Shown here in pieces: positions 48,777 to 60,600 of a DNA stretch of 64,000 bases (the stretch's first letter is position 1; every line of letters begins with the position of its first letter). Origin of the DNA: Cercis canadensis (taxonomy: Eukaryota > Streptophyta > Magnoliopsida > Fabales > Fabaceae). The notes beneath the pieces were generated by a model, which ran no database searches, was not told the origin of the DNA, and saw only the letters and a list, made by a program, of their open reading frames with translations. The position numbers and the translations under genes were made by a program. The stretch is from the NCBI GenBank assembly GCA_003255065.1, contig QAOA01000112.1, positions 128,392-192,391 on the forward strand. Reading direction: 5' to 3'.

Positions 48777-49370
48777 TTATATAGAATCATCCAAAAGTAG
48801 TAACTCAGGAAATTCAATAGGAAAACTACCATAAACCTCATCAACTAACTTATCAAGAATATCAATGCAGTAAAGAGAACGGTCTTCCATGGGGTATTTC
48901 ATGGCATCAAGAATGCTAAATTGCACTAAATAGTCACCGAACTCCATCGAAAGGGTTCCAGAATGCATATCTATCTTAGTTTTAGAAGTCTTGAGGAAAG
49001 GTCTCCCAAGAATGATTGGAGTTCTACTGCTTGTTGATTCTTCTTCCATGTCTAGAATGTAGAAGTTAGCAAAGAAGATCAGCTCATTAACTCGAACTAG
49101 CACATCTTCAAGTAGGCCAGTAGGGTAGGCATTACTTCTATTGGCTAGTTGGATCACTACTCATGTTGGTTGCAAGGGTTCGAGTCCAAGTGACTGAAAA
49201 ATTGACTTTGGCATAACATTAATGGAAGCTCCAAGGTCCAACATAGCATCCTCAAACTTGTTGTTGCCAATGACACAGGGTATAGTGAAAGTTCCAGGAT
49301 CTTGACACTTCTGAGGCATAGGTTGAATGAGGGCAAAAACATTCTAGCCCATACTAACTCGTTCATTGCC
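48777..49370 (-). pseudogene. Protease region of element E
   Basis: Frame 48777-49157 has ANRSNAYPTGLLEDVLVRVN and TPIILGRPFLKTSKTKIDMH, the second half of a retropepsin-like domain. The first half lies in DNA to the right, in another frame. Confidence 0.7.
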
Positions 49371-51281
49371 TTTTAATTTCCTCTTGTAAGTGCACAACTC
49401 CTTCAAAAACTTTGCATATTTGGGAATCTGCTTGATTGCCTCTAGCAAAGGGAAGTTGATCTCAACTCTTCTAAATGTGTCCAGAAGCTCTTTTTCTTTC
49501 TCTGCCTCATCCAATTTTTTGGATTGAAGGGCTCTCTGTGGGAAAGGCAGAGGGATAGAATGAGTAATCTTATGCTGCTGTGGCATCTCTGGAGTATGAC
49601 TACTTCGGCTGGAACTGCTAGGGTTAGCAACAGGCACACTCAGTTTGCTCTGACCATTACTGGAATGTGTAGCTGCAGGTGCAAGGTCAGGGTTAGGAAT
49701 TGCCTTGCCATTCCTAAAAATGATTGCACTTACATTCTTCCCATTTGGATTGGAAACTGTTTGTGAAAGAAGTTGGCCGGACCCTTGAGCTTGCAATTGA
49801 CTAATTGATGAAGCTAGTTGGCCAATTTAAGTCTCCAAGTTCTGTATTATGGCTCCAGTGCTCTGTTGGAATTGGAGGTTATTGGCTGCTAATTGCTTCA
49901 TAAGCTCTTCTAGGCTAGGTGCATTTTGGCTAGAAGTGGTGGCTTACTTCTTGGCAAGTTGGAATGGTTGTGGTACTATATTCTGGAATCCTGGTGGCCT
50001 ACTTTGGTATGAGTGGTAAGGCTGAGAACTATGCTATTGCTGTGGCTGCATGTTGTCATATCTCAAGTTAGGATGGTCTCTCCAACCAGGGTTGTATGTG
50101 GTAGAGAAATGATCATTTCTTGGTTGGTGAGGCTGGTAATACTGGGATTGAGAATACTGAGGCTCGTTGGGAAAAACATTGGCTACAACTACTGTTTGGT
50201 TAGGACAAGCAGGAGCATCCTCTTGAAGGGTAGGACAAGCTTCAGTAGGGTGGGAAGAAAAAGAACATATGCCACAAACTCATATTGACTGCACTGCTTG
50301 CATAGTCGGTTGTTGATGTTGCCCCATAGCTAACTACCTCACCAAGGATGTCAACTCATCAAGTCTATGCTCCACCCTCTGTTGATCAGCAGTTGATACA
50401 ACAACCTTATTGAGTCCTCTAGTGGTATGAACCATCTAAGCATCAAACTGTTGGGAATTGTCAGCCATTTTAGAAATTAAATTCCTGGCAGCCTTTGGGG
50501 TTTTGTTCACCAATGCTCCTCCACTGGCAGCATCAATCATACTTCTCTCCATAGGTGACAAGCCTTCATAGAAATACCAGAGCAATAACTGGTCACTAAT
50601 TTGATGGTGAGGGTAGCTTGAGCACAACTTAGTGAATCTTTCCTAATATTCATGCAAGGTCTCTCCCGGAAGCTTCCTAATACCATAAGTGTCTTTTCTA
50701 ATTGTAGCAGTCCTAGAGGCAGGGTAAAACTTCTTAAGAAATAGTCTCTTCATGGCATTCCAATTCATAACCAAGCCTTGTGAAAGGTAATACAACTAAT
50801 CCTTGGCTGCATCCGCAAGGGAGAAAGGGAATGCCCTTAATTTGACATGCTCTTCAGAAATTCTTTGTGGCTTCATGGTGGAACATACCACATAGAATTC
50901 CTTTAGATGCTTATGGGGATCCTCACCTACAAGGCCATGGAACTTTGGAAACAAGTGTATTAACCCAAATTTTAATTCAAAAGTAGTATCTAGCTCAGGA
51001 TATTAGATCCCTAAAGGTTAATAAGCAACATCAGGGGTAGCCAATTCCTTAAGGGTTTTAGCATGCACATTGTTATTTTCAGCCCTATTAGCATTAGGAT
51101 TGACAGGATTAGCATTAGGATTAACATTAGCATGCATGTTATCGTCAGCCATGTTCAAAATAGGATTAATAATAGGATCAAGAACAGGATTCCACAACAC
51201 AAAAAGGAACACAAAAAGTGGCAGAAAAATACTAAAACAGAAACACACAAATTTCACAAAATAGAGACAAAAACACACCAA
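49344..51281 (-). pseudogene. Gag region of element E
   Basis: Frame 50436-50627 (SYPHHQISDQLLLWYFYEGL, MIDAASGGALVNKTPKAARN) and frame 51018-51281 (MADDNMHANVNPNANPVNPN, NVHAKTLKELATPD) match gag of element D. Frame 49344-49796 is the gag-protease linker. Confidence 0.8.
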
Positions 51282-51643
51282 AATAACACTAGAAAAGGTG
51301 TCTAAATATTTTTAAAATTTTTGAGACCACCACAGAATGAAAGCTAGATGAAAATGAAATCAAAAATCAAATAAAAAATCTTAAAAAAATTAGAAAAGTG
51401 GTCTAAACAGTAGAATTTGGCTTAAAAATGAAGATCTCATTGTATATACAATGATTATTGATCAGTGGCCCATTTTCCTTCAATTGACCAAGTTTCAGGT
51501 CAATTAGAGTACAAAAACTGGGCTAAACAGTGTACCCGAGAATCACTAATTCAAGCCAAAATGAAGGGAAAACAAGGGGGAAATGGGACCAAATCAAAAG
51601 AATTCAAAAAGGGAACTTAAAATCATCAACTAACATTGACATT

Positions 51644-51660
51644 CCCCAGCAATAGCGCCA
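51644..51660 (-). other. Primer-binding site of element E (tRNA-Asp type)
   Basis: Minus strand TGGCGCTATTGCTGGGG, six bases inside the LTR. Confidence 0.75.
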
Positions 51661-52969
51661 AAATTTGATCAGACTTATCACTAATCCAATTAAATTAAAC
51701 CGAATCCCTTAATTAGAATGCAATAGAGGGCACAATCCGGGTTGTCTCTCTCAGGGAAAGCAATGTGTAATTAATAATTTCTAGTCAAGAACAAAAGATT
51801 TTTTTGAAACAAAATCTATATTACCAAATTGTAAAATGTAGAATTAAACAAGGATTAATTCAGTTAATTAAAAACGTAACCTAGCTAGACATCCTTCAAT
51901 AACCGGTTTGATTCATCCTAGATTAACATGAGTAATCAAGTCCTAATGCACAACACTGCTAATTGAGTTTAATCACAATTGAAATCTCTAATTATGACTA
52001 ATTGTTCATACTGAGTTATCACTCAAGATTTGATTAACCACATGCAATCACTAATCTTGAAATCACAAAGACTAAGCAATTAGTGGATAAATCTAATAAC
52101 CGAACATCAATTAGCATAGCATAGCTTCTCTGAATTCTAACCACAGATTAAAGATTAATCAAAGATCTTCATGAATCCATATAAAAACTAAAGCAAGGAA
52201 AAAATCCAAAGAAGACAGAATTGCATTAAGTTTAATCCAATTAAGTACAGAATCTTAAAATCCAACCGATTAATTCAAGAGTCTTAGCTAGGTGACAAGT
52301 GTTCTACTCCTCCATGGTCATGAAATCCAAGCTCCAATGGAGAAAGAAAGCCATGGTTCAGTGAGCTCCAAAATTTACAAGAGAAGAAATGAAAACTGTC
52401 TAAAACTAGAATACTTAGAATGAATGAAAACGCTGCCTCCCTTTAACCTAATTATAAACCCCTAATTACAATGCACACCCAAATTACCCCTAGGTTAGGT
52501 TTAAAGCTCTAGACCTCAGCTTCAAATGGGCCCTGATTTGGGCCATATTGGACCTGAAATGAGGAAGTTAAGCCCAAATCTCTTCACAAAGGTCCAATCC
52601 CGGTTCCAGGATCTCATTTCTGACTTCCGGGTCAAATTTGACCCACTGAACATCCGAATTGGCCTTGGAGGTCTGAATGAAAGTTGTAGACAATTCTCTT
52701 AGCTTTCCTAAAAGGTCAGATTCACAAATTTTAGACATACAGAACGAAAGATATACCTAAAATACAGAACAATGTCAAAAACCTAATAATGCTGAAGAAA
52801 ACAAGTAAGCCCAATATGAACCCAAACTTATGAAATAAGGCCAAGCCCACTCAATTAAGCTTTAAAAGAGATTTAAGAAGCTAGAAATGAGGGATAATTA
52901 CAACATACAAAGTGTGATTATCACCGGACAAAGTACGGTGTCTACATTGTTATGGATGCTTATACACAA

Positions 52970-55377
52970 CTAAAGTTTCCTTATCTTTTGCTTGACTGTT
53001 GAATTTTCCTGATCCTGTTACTTTGACTTGTTTTGTAGCTTTCATATACAAGTTCAATTATTTTAAGGGCCAAAATTCCTAATTGTATGTGCAGTGTCTA
53101 CTGGACATGAATATGCTTGTGTAGGATACGTTTGGTAATCCTACTTGTATGTATCTTTGACTAATGGGATGATGGTTTTCTGAATTGTTTTGTTGTTTTT
53201 TTGCAATGTGACCCCTCCGATGCTACTTTGCTATCCAATAGAAGTCAATAAAAGTAGAACCATTACCAGAAAAACAAGAACCATTGGATCATGTGGCTCA
53301 AAAACTTTGCCAACAAAGGTATGTTGTTTTCTATTATGTTTTCTTTTGGAAATATCTTGTTTTGGGAATAGATAACATAGATGATTACATATATTGATAC
53401 ACACTAGTTATAGAGTTCCCATGTATATTCGTAGAAACATATAAGAGAAGTGCTGCTTCCATTATCTACTTGGCACTGAGTTTTCTTCCTGCTTGATACA
53501 TACCATTTATGGCATCTTGGTTTGTTTAATGAACTGGTGTCTCCACTGGTTTTGTTCTATTTCAATACAATTTCCTCTTCTTTAGAGTGAGATTTTTTTT
53601 TTTGACTTGGACTAAGCTTGTATTACAATAATCTTGCTTTGACTTTAACTTAGCTATGTTACTTACATGAGGAGGAACTACATATATAAGTTATAATTGA
53701 TTTTGGTCAATGCAAGTGTTTGCATGCTATATTGGATCTTGCAAGTGATATAAGCTTATGAAAGTCATGTCAGTGATCAATATTGTCTATACTTATAACT
53801 AATTTGTTCTTTATTTGATGCTTGAAATTGGTTGAATGGAATATCTATTACAGTTTTTGTTTTGGCCTAGCACATGTGAATCTTCTTGTAGCTTCCTTTT
53901 AGCTTTTATCATACTAGATTTTGTCTTTTGATATGTCTGCAATTGTAGTATGAAGTATGTACTTAAATGTTTGAATTCTTAATATGCATACAAGCCAGAC
54001 TCAATATTTGTGCTACTTATATGCTAATTGGGACATTTCCTCTTTTTCTTTATTTGAAATCCTCTTATACATGGAATTTTTTGTTTCTTTGCATGATATG
54101 ATATGTTTGCTTTCTTTTGTAAATAGTTTTTTAGTAGATTCACGCAAAATATTATGGTTAAGAACAATCCTGCATCCTGTTGAGTCCTTTTCTACCTCTG
54201 ATGCATTGGCTTTGTATGTGCTTAAAAATTATATAATGCACATGGTTATTCTTTATGGTTTAGATGTCAAGTTGTTTAAACTTTTAGCCTTCGTTAGTGA
54301 TTGTTTATTAGATATTTTTCTTATTTTTGTATTTATCTGTTGAGATGGCACCATCTTGCCTCTTTTTTTAATTGTCTCACTAGCATTGGCGATAGCACTT
54401 GCATTGTGGTCACATGAGAGTTGGTTTGAAACTATTGCAGAATGCAGATTGAATTAATATTTGACGGTTATAAATTTGATTGATCTTCATTTGTGTTAGA
54501 TTTTCATCTACATTTAAAAGGCTTTACTACTTTAATTTTGTATTGGGTTTTTGAATTTCTGTCCAAATTTCTTGCTTGTAGTCCTAGAAACATGTTCCTA
54601 TTTAAATATTTTGAAGTACCTTATATTTTTTGTTTGTGATTGATTGACAATATTGGGTGTTCTGTGATTGTAGATTTTGCTTGGGATTGGTAGCAGTTTT
54701 ATATGCATCTTCTTTTCTATATTCCTTTCCAATTTATATTGTATATCAATTTGCTTCTGATGTCTAAGGCTGTGATATCAAGTGCATATGTTGATGGACA
54801 TAGACATAAAATTCCCATAATTCCTGATTTATGTTCTATTAAGCTTATTTACCAGAGCATCTTTGTTTATTGCAAACAATGTGGACTTGGGCACAACCCA
54901 TGGAAAATATTTCAGAGTGTGCTGCCTAAGCATCATTGATCCAAGTATCTTGTGCTTCCTAATATTACTTAGATTAAAATTTGAATATGCATTTGTTTCC
55001 CTAATTGTTTGATGTTGCTGTTTTCAAGTGATTATGATATCATCAAGACCATCCCTGGTGAACATTGAGCCCTGGATGGTAGTAGAGATTTTGGTCACCC
55101 CGTTTCCGTAGTTGATAGTATTTGACATTGTTGTTTGTTGCTAGAAACTTTGAAGTTTTCTCTCTTGGTTGCTTTTATGGGAAAACCTTATATTTAATGT
55201 GGATGGTTTCTTTTAGCCAAATACTTATACATTAATGTTTATCAAATATTTTCATATTTATGATTTATAATTCGATCTTGCCATTGGAAAATGAATGCTA
55301 TATAGTTCAGTATTTTATGATTTGGTTCGATGTGTTGTGCATGTTGGTTATTTCCCAAGCTAGTAAGTTGTGTTATA
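52970..55377. other. Intron-like AT-rich region following the TPR fragment
   Basis: T-rich on the plus strand, as introns of plant genes are. The only coding remnant recognised is DPSDATLLSNRS at 53210-53245. The frame at 54703-54939 has CKQCGLGH, which is too short to assign. Confidence 0.4.
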
Positions 55378-55658
55378 GAAATTATTTAATGAAAAGGATA
55401 TTTATAAATGATATATTTTGATTTTTAAGAAATATTATTTCAGAATTTACTTTAAAAAAAAAACTTAGGAAATTCCAACGAAAATTCTATTCCGTTGGAA
55501 TTTCAAAAAACAAAAAATAATTTTCAGTTGAATTTGTCATTGAAATTTTCATTGAAATTCTGCAATTCTATTAGTTATTTCTCCAACGATCTAAATTTCA
55601 TTGAAATTCAAAATTCCAATAGAAAAAATCTGTTGGATTCCAAAAAAATCTTGTAGTG
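55378..55658 (-). mobile_element. CACTA-type transposon terminus (right end)
   Basis: The DNA ends CTTGTAGTG, the complement of CACTACAAG, the standard CACTA terminal repeat. Inward (leftward) it carries repeated AAATTCCAAC / GTTGGAATTT subterminal motifs, as CACTA ends do. Reading inward, it shares GAATTTCCTAA, TAAATTCT and AATAATATTTCTTAA with the terminus at 62949-63260. The other end of this element is not recognised. Confidence 0.65.
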
Positions 55659-56039
55659 AGTGGACCTAGCCCAAGAAAGAAAAAAAAAAAACCCAACCAA
55701 GCTAAATAAATGGAAAAAGAAAAAATGATTAAATTAATTAAAACAAAAATGATTGATATAAAAAAATAAAACCTAATCAAACTAAAGTTGATCCGGACAA
55801 AATTGGGTATCAACAATAGCCCCCCTGTGCCTATTCTTTTGAATACAATGAATACGCAAAGGTTTATGATGCTCAATTTTGTCAAAGGGTCAATTCTATA
55901 ATATGTGCAAAATTTGCAAACAATTGTAAAAATGAGATGAGGTGGCAAAAATCAAAATGCAAAAAGGATCAAACAATGCTTCTTATGATTCATGATGAGG
56001 GATAAGAGGGCAATAGATGTTGTAAAAGAGACACATAGA

Positions 56040-56665
56040 CAAGCCCTAGCTAAAATAGAAAGAGGCATGGGAACAAGCCCTAACCTAAATTGAAAGAGGT
56101 ACAAAGGATTGAAATGTATTTTAGATGCAACGTCCTAAATTGAATATAGGCGTGGTCATAAGACCTTGCCTAAATTGAAAGTGGTATGATAGCATGAAAT
56201 GTACGTTAGACGCGATGTCCTAAATTGAAAGAGGCATGGTCACAAAACCTTGTCTAAATTGAAAGAAGTACAACAACCTAAAATGTATGTTAGGCGTGAC
56301 GTCCTAAATTGAATAGAGGCACGGTCACAAGACCTTGCCTAAATTGAAAGAGGTACAATGGCCTAAAATGAATAAAGGCATGGTCACATGAACTTGTCTA
56401 AATTCAAAAAGGTACGACGGCCTAAATTGTACATTAGACATGACATCCTAAAATAAAAAGAGGTGTGGTCACAAGACCTTGCCTAAATTGAAAGAGGTAT
56501 GACAGCCTAAAATGTACATTAGACATGACATCCTAAATTAGAAGAGGCACGGTCACAAAACCCCGCCTAAATTGAAAGAGGTACGATGACATAAAATGTA
56601 TGTTAGACACGACGTCCTAAATTGAAAGAGGCACGGTCATAAAACCCTGGCTAAATTGAAAGATT
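56040..56665. repeat. About 87-bp tandem repeat, ~7 copies, beside a polypurine tract
   Basis: Each unit has two half-units. One is TCCTAAATTGAAAGAGGCAC with GGTCACAAAACC. The other is TTGCCTAAATTGAAAGAGGT with ACGACAGCCTAAAATGTA and TTAGACATGAC. The TTGCCTAAATTGAAAG mark recurs about every 85-90 bp from 56165 to 56660, with one short unit near 56380. Copies differ mostly by C/T and A/G changes. Confidence 0.85.
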
Positions 56666-57688
56666 GGAGAGTATATTAATGTAAACTTGAATGTGGAATA
56701 TATGTGTTACAAAGTAATGATGTAGGAATTGCACAATTGATTTTGAGCTTAGGAATCATGCATCAAGAAGGAGCATTTAGAATTCCTAAAACTATAAGTA
56801 TTGAAAAATTTTAATGAGTGGATGGAAATGTAGTCTTCAAGTGTTTATGATGCTAAACTAGTGAAAATATGAAGATAAGTGTCAACTTTTTTGCAAAGAA
56901 TTCACACAAATTTTGAAAATTACTCAATTTGCTATTGCATCACATTTGGACTTGATTATCAAAAGGAAATTGGAGAAAGTGATCAAATGATTGGTATGAA
57001 AGGAATGAAAAATTGAACTGAAGTTATTGGAAAAGATTGGGCTTGTAAACGAAAGGTTCAAACAAGCCCCCAAGTTTGAATAAAATTTTCTTCCCACATA
57101 AAAGAATCTTGATGGCCTCAAATGTACTCTTGAAAAGATTTTTGTATTTGCCCTTGAAATGCTTGGATAATTTTGAAACTTTTATTTTTACCGTGGTGGT
57201 ATCATAAATGGAAATACAAAATAAGGATCAATCAAAGAATGAAATTTGACCAAGGGCTCACCAATTCATTTGGAAAGACTATTTCTCAAAAGGAAGTGTG
57301 GGAAAATTTATCAAAATGAACACAACTAGGATCCAAAGATATGAAATATAAAATTAAATCAATTAAGGTTGACAATCTTTTTTTTTTTTTTTTTTGCAAA
57401 CAAAGATTAATGTTTGCAAATATGGTAATAAGCAAAAAGATGTTTTAGAATAAACTTAGAGCATAAAAGATATAGGTCCTAGAAAATAATAGCCAATCAT
57501 TGATCAAAATAGAGTTTAAAAAGTTTGTAATGAGGCCAAGATTGATTACTATGAAAGAAATGGATATAAAAGACCCAAAAATTGTTTCAAGGGTCAAGAA
57601 AGATCAAGGATCATTTCAAAAGGAGACAAATTACCAAAATCCATTTTAATTCTAACTTGAACTTCCTTTTCTCTTTGGGTAAGATTAC

Positions 57689-60600
57689 TATCACAATGTA
57701 CCCGAAGGTCGCTACGATGCGGATGACGGACTTAAAAAAAAGATTAATTTTTGAAAGAAAACTTGGAGTTACCACCAATTGTATTTAGGAAAATGGGGAA
57801 CAATAGGAAAACCCCTTTTTAATTTAAAAAGGTCTGCAAACTAGAGAGGGTTTAGGAGTTTGTTTATGCGTGGAGAAGGTGTTAGGCACCCACAGTATCT
57901 GTCCAAAGATAGTTACCCTAAATTAATTGTGCGAACATCAATATAACCAAAGTGTGTATTTTATTTACCCCAAAATAATAAATACATTTACTAGAATATC
58001 TAACAAAAGTAAAAGCAAGAAATTCAAACATGCAATGCATGATTTCTCTACCGAGACCTAAATTCTTCCACCCCTTCATCGCATAAAGCAACTGTCCAGG
58101 GTGGCACTACCTTCACCTAGGTCAGATAGAAAAAGGCATCCCATATAGGACTAACTCGCCCTACCCTTCTATGATAAGTGAAGGGGCATGTGGATACTAC
58201 GCGACACAGATATATTTTTTATTTGTAGTACAAATGCATGATTTTAAGCATTACAATACTTTTCCTTGTACAATGGGAGGGGATTTAAATTACATCCAAA
58301 TAAAAAAAGAAAAAAAAAGTTGCATCTTCGCTACAAGACTCAGATCAGTGTCACATCTTCTAGCTTGGAAAATGGGATCCGCTTATATACTACTTGGTCT
58401 CCCCAGTGTCCATAAAGAGGAAAAAAGAATTCATGCACTCATGGATGTTGCAATTAAAAAAAAAAAACAAATAAGAGACATTAGCTCAAAATAGTGCAAA
58501 AACAACAAAATGAAACAAACCTAGAACAATTCCCAAAGTAGTTGAAGAAGAAAATAAGAAATAAGTCTAAAAAAAAAAAGTCCTTAAAGAAAAAAAAATG
58601 GGGAAAGAATTATAAAAAAAAAACTCTATTTTTCAACTACATCAGCCCTCACATATTCCCAAAACAACATGCCAACATTGCCAAGTAAACAAACCCAAAA
58701 CAGCCCCTAAAACCCGATTGAAACAATAAATGAAACTAGCTAGAAATAGTCCCATGAATCTAGTCAAATACTAAAAGAAAACAACTTAAATGGTACTCAA
58801 AGTCAGCTAAGCATTAAGGGAATTTAGTCCGAAACAAAGCGAAAACAGTTATTGAAACAAGTGCAGAAACAGTTCAAAAAAAAATGGTGCAGAAACAACA
58901 TAGAAAATGAGCCTAGAAGCATTCCTAAAACAGTGCAAAATCAGCATGAGAAATGAACCATGAAGCAGTCCTAAAACAACAGAGATATATGCAGAAAAAA
59001 AAAAAAACTTAAAACATTGCAGAATCAGCAACGAATTCATGCTCAAAAAGTCACTAAACAACATAGGAATAAGCAGAAACATAAGTCCTATTCATAACAG
59101 TCATAAGATACCATTGAAATGAGGAGAAAAACTAGTTAAAAAATGTAGGTAATAAATCAGAACAACAGGCCTAACAGAACCTTGAACAATTGACAAAAAC
59201 AAATCCGAAGAAAGTTCAAAAAACTCACATGCTAATCAGTGATCCGAAACAGTCGTGTTTGAATCAAAACTGAGAGCAAACTGGACATAAAAAAAAATTA
59301 AAAATTGAATACAATGAAGACATGTGTCCTGTGATTCTAAAGAGACAAGAAAACTTAAATCGGAGCTCTTTAGCTCTAGAAAGAATTAAAAGACTACATG
59401 CTGTCAGAGAAAATCAACTAGCCTGACAATTTAGAAAAACAACCAACTTTAAATTAGAACTGGGAGCAGGGGAGACATGAAAAAAATCTGAAAATTACAC
59501 ACATTGAATACATACATATTACGGTACTAATGAGACCAACAGTGCTAAATTCCAAGCTCTATAGCTTGAGAAATAATTAAAAGACTATAAACTGTCAGAG
59601 AGAACCAACAAGCCTGACAATGCAAAAAAAAAAAAAACCAATTTTAAATTATAACTGGGAGCAGGAGACACATGGAAAAAATATGAAAATTACACATATT
59701 GAAGACATTCATCTTATGGTTCTAATGAGACTAACAGTGCTAAATTCTGAGCTCTGTAGCTCCAGAAAAAAAAAAAAAAAAAACNAAAAAAAAATCAAAC
59801 ACTACCTACTGCCAGAACTGTCTGATAGTGGCGAAAATTCACACTATATACAATTCTTTTAACAAAGAAAAAAAAAATCATACTCACTTAAGACATTGAA
59901 TTCAAATGACGTAATGAAAGATGGTATAGGGAACTCAATATAGACAGCTTAGGCATATCACAGAAAAATGACTTAGATTGGTATTTCACAATACAAAAAA
60001 AGAAAAAAAACAATAATAGAATTGTTGCATGAATATTTATCCATCTATCATAACCCAAAAAAAAAATACTATATAGAGAAGCAAAGAGATCCAAACAGCA
60101 GAAGCGGACTTATTAGACAAAATTCATGATCAAAAGCCATCAATTTAGCTTCTTGGCAAAATTCAAAATCAAGCAAAGTTACATGCACACCAACTGAAAA
60201 GCACAATCAATCAGCAACTCTATAAGCCTAAATAAGATCATCAATCATTTCCATGTGAAGGTGAAACAGATTGCTAAAATTTCAATTACTAGAAACTACC
60301 CATGTGTTTGCAATGAATTGTTGGGTACAATAAGGATTAAAATTGCGTGTATTATTGAAGCTATGGTTTAATCTTGAAAACATAACACCTTTAGCTCCAA
60401 ATATAACTAGTCAACTACATTGCAATCACCTAAATCCAAGGATTAAAAAATAATTCAGCCTAAATATAGTAAAAATCTAGAATAGTACCAAAAATCAAGT
60501 CTAGAAAGGAGGGCAACTTTTTATTCCCTGAAATCTGAATTTCACTCAACACATGCTAATGTGCAGAAAACTCAATCAACAAAACTCTACCAGAATTACC

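Larger units (their letters stand above)
47516..52923 (-). mobile_element. Element E: Ty3/gypsy fossil nested in F1
   Basis: 5' LTR 51666-52923 (TGATCAGAC to GATTATCA), primer site 51644-51660, gag 49344-51281, protease 48777-49370, RT 47719-48480. The left end is a partial LTR of about 225 bp (TGATCGGAC). It is flanked by a perfect 5-bp duplication CCGGA (47511-47515 and 52924-52928). RNase H and integrase parts are not found. Broken, with many breaks. By eye the two LTR pieces differ at about 14 of 225 bases, mostly transitions (~6%), suggesting a few million years at usual plant rates. Confidence 0.85.
43537..52946 (-). mobile_element. F1: long non-coding LTR element (solo-LTR type), split by element E
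   Basis: F1 proper is 43537-47515 plus 52929-52946, about 4.0 kb. On the minus strand it runs from TGTAGACACCGTACTTTG to GGTATGTTGTGACA. The 5-bp duplication is TTGCT (43532-43536) / TTGTT (52947-52951), four of five identical, and lies inside a codon run of the TPR exon. Near its minus-strand end it has GGTGCCTAACACCTTCCCC, a block widespread in U5 of Tat-type LTRs. No coding region. It contains a 190-bp repeat array (44560-45420). Either a very long solo LTR or a LARD. Confidence 0.8.
43109..53245 (+). pseudogene. TPR-protein gene fragment (ankyrin-TPR type), exon split by a nested retroelement
   Basis: Exon 43109-43180 (24 codons, DETRNAKEANQPTDTKLPRQ, AG/GT borders, phase 0) joins 43453 onward: VTPKAKKTAVEAKSRGDEAF, KRKDYHV. 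This is the start of a TPR domain as in plant ankyrin-TPR proteins such as Arabidopsis TPR10. The exon stops where element F1 enters (43537) and resumes at 52952 with MDAYTQ; the 4-residue spacing between DY and DAY is kept. The expected donor after DAYTQ reads CTAAAG instead of GTAAAG. A later piece, DPSDATLLSNRS (53210-53245), is the next TPR helix but lacks its start and is followed by stops. No further TPR exons were found. TPR proteins bind chaperones or other partners. This copy is dead in its present form. Confidence 0.75.

Noticed and set aside
54703-54939. ORF with CKQCGLGH that hints at a zinc knuckle
   Set aside because: Only half of a CCHC pattern, no context of gag or an RNA-binding protein, and AT-rich intron-like surroundings.
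56040-56665. CRISPR-like array
   Set aside because: The repeats are head-to-tail and diverged with no unique spacers, in plant nuclear DNA.
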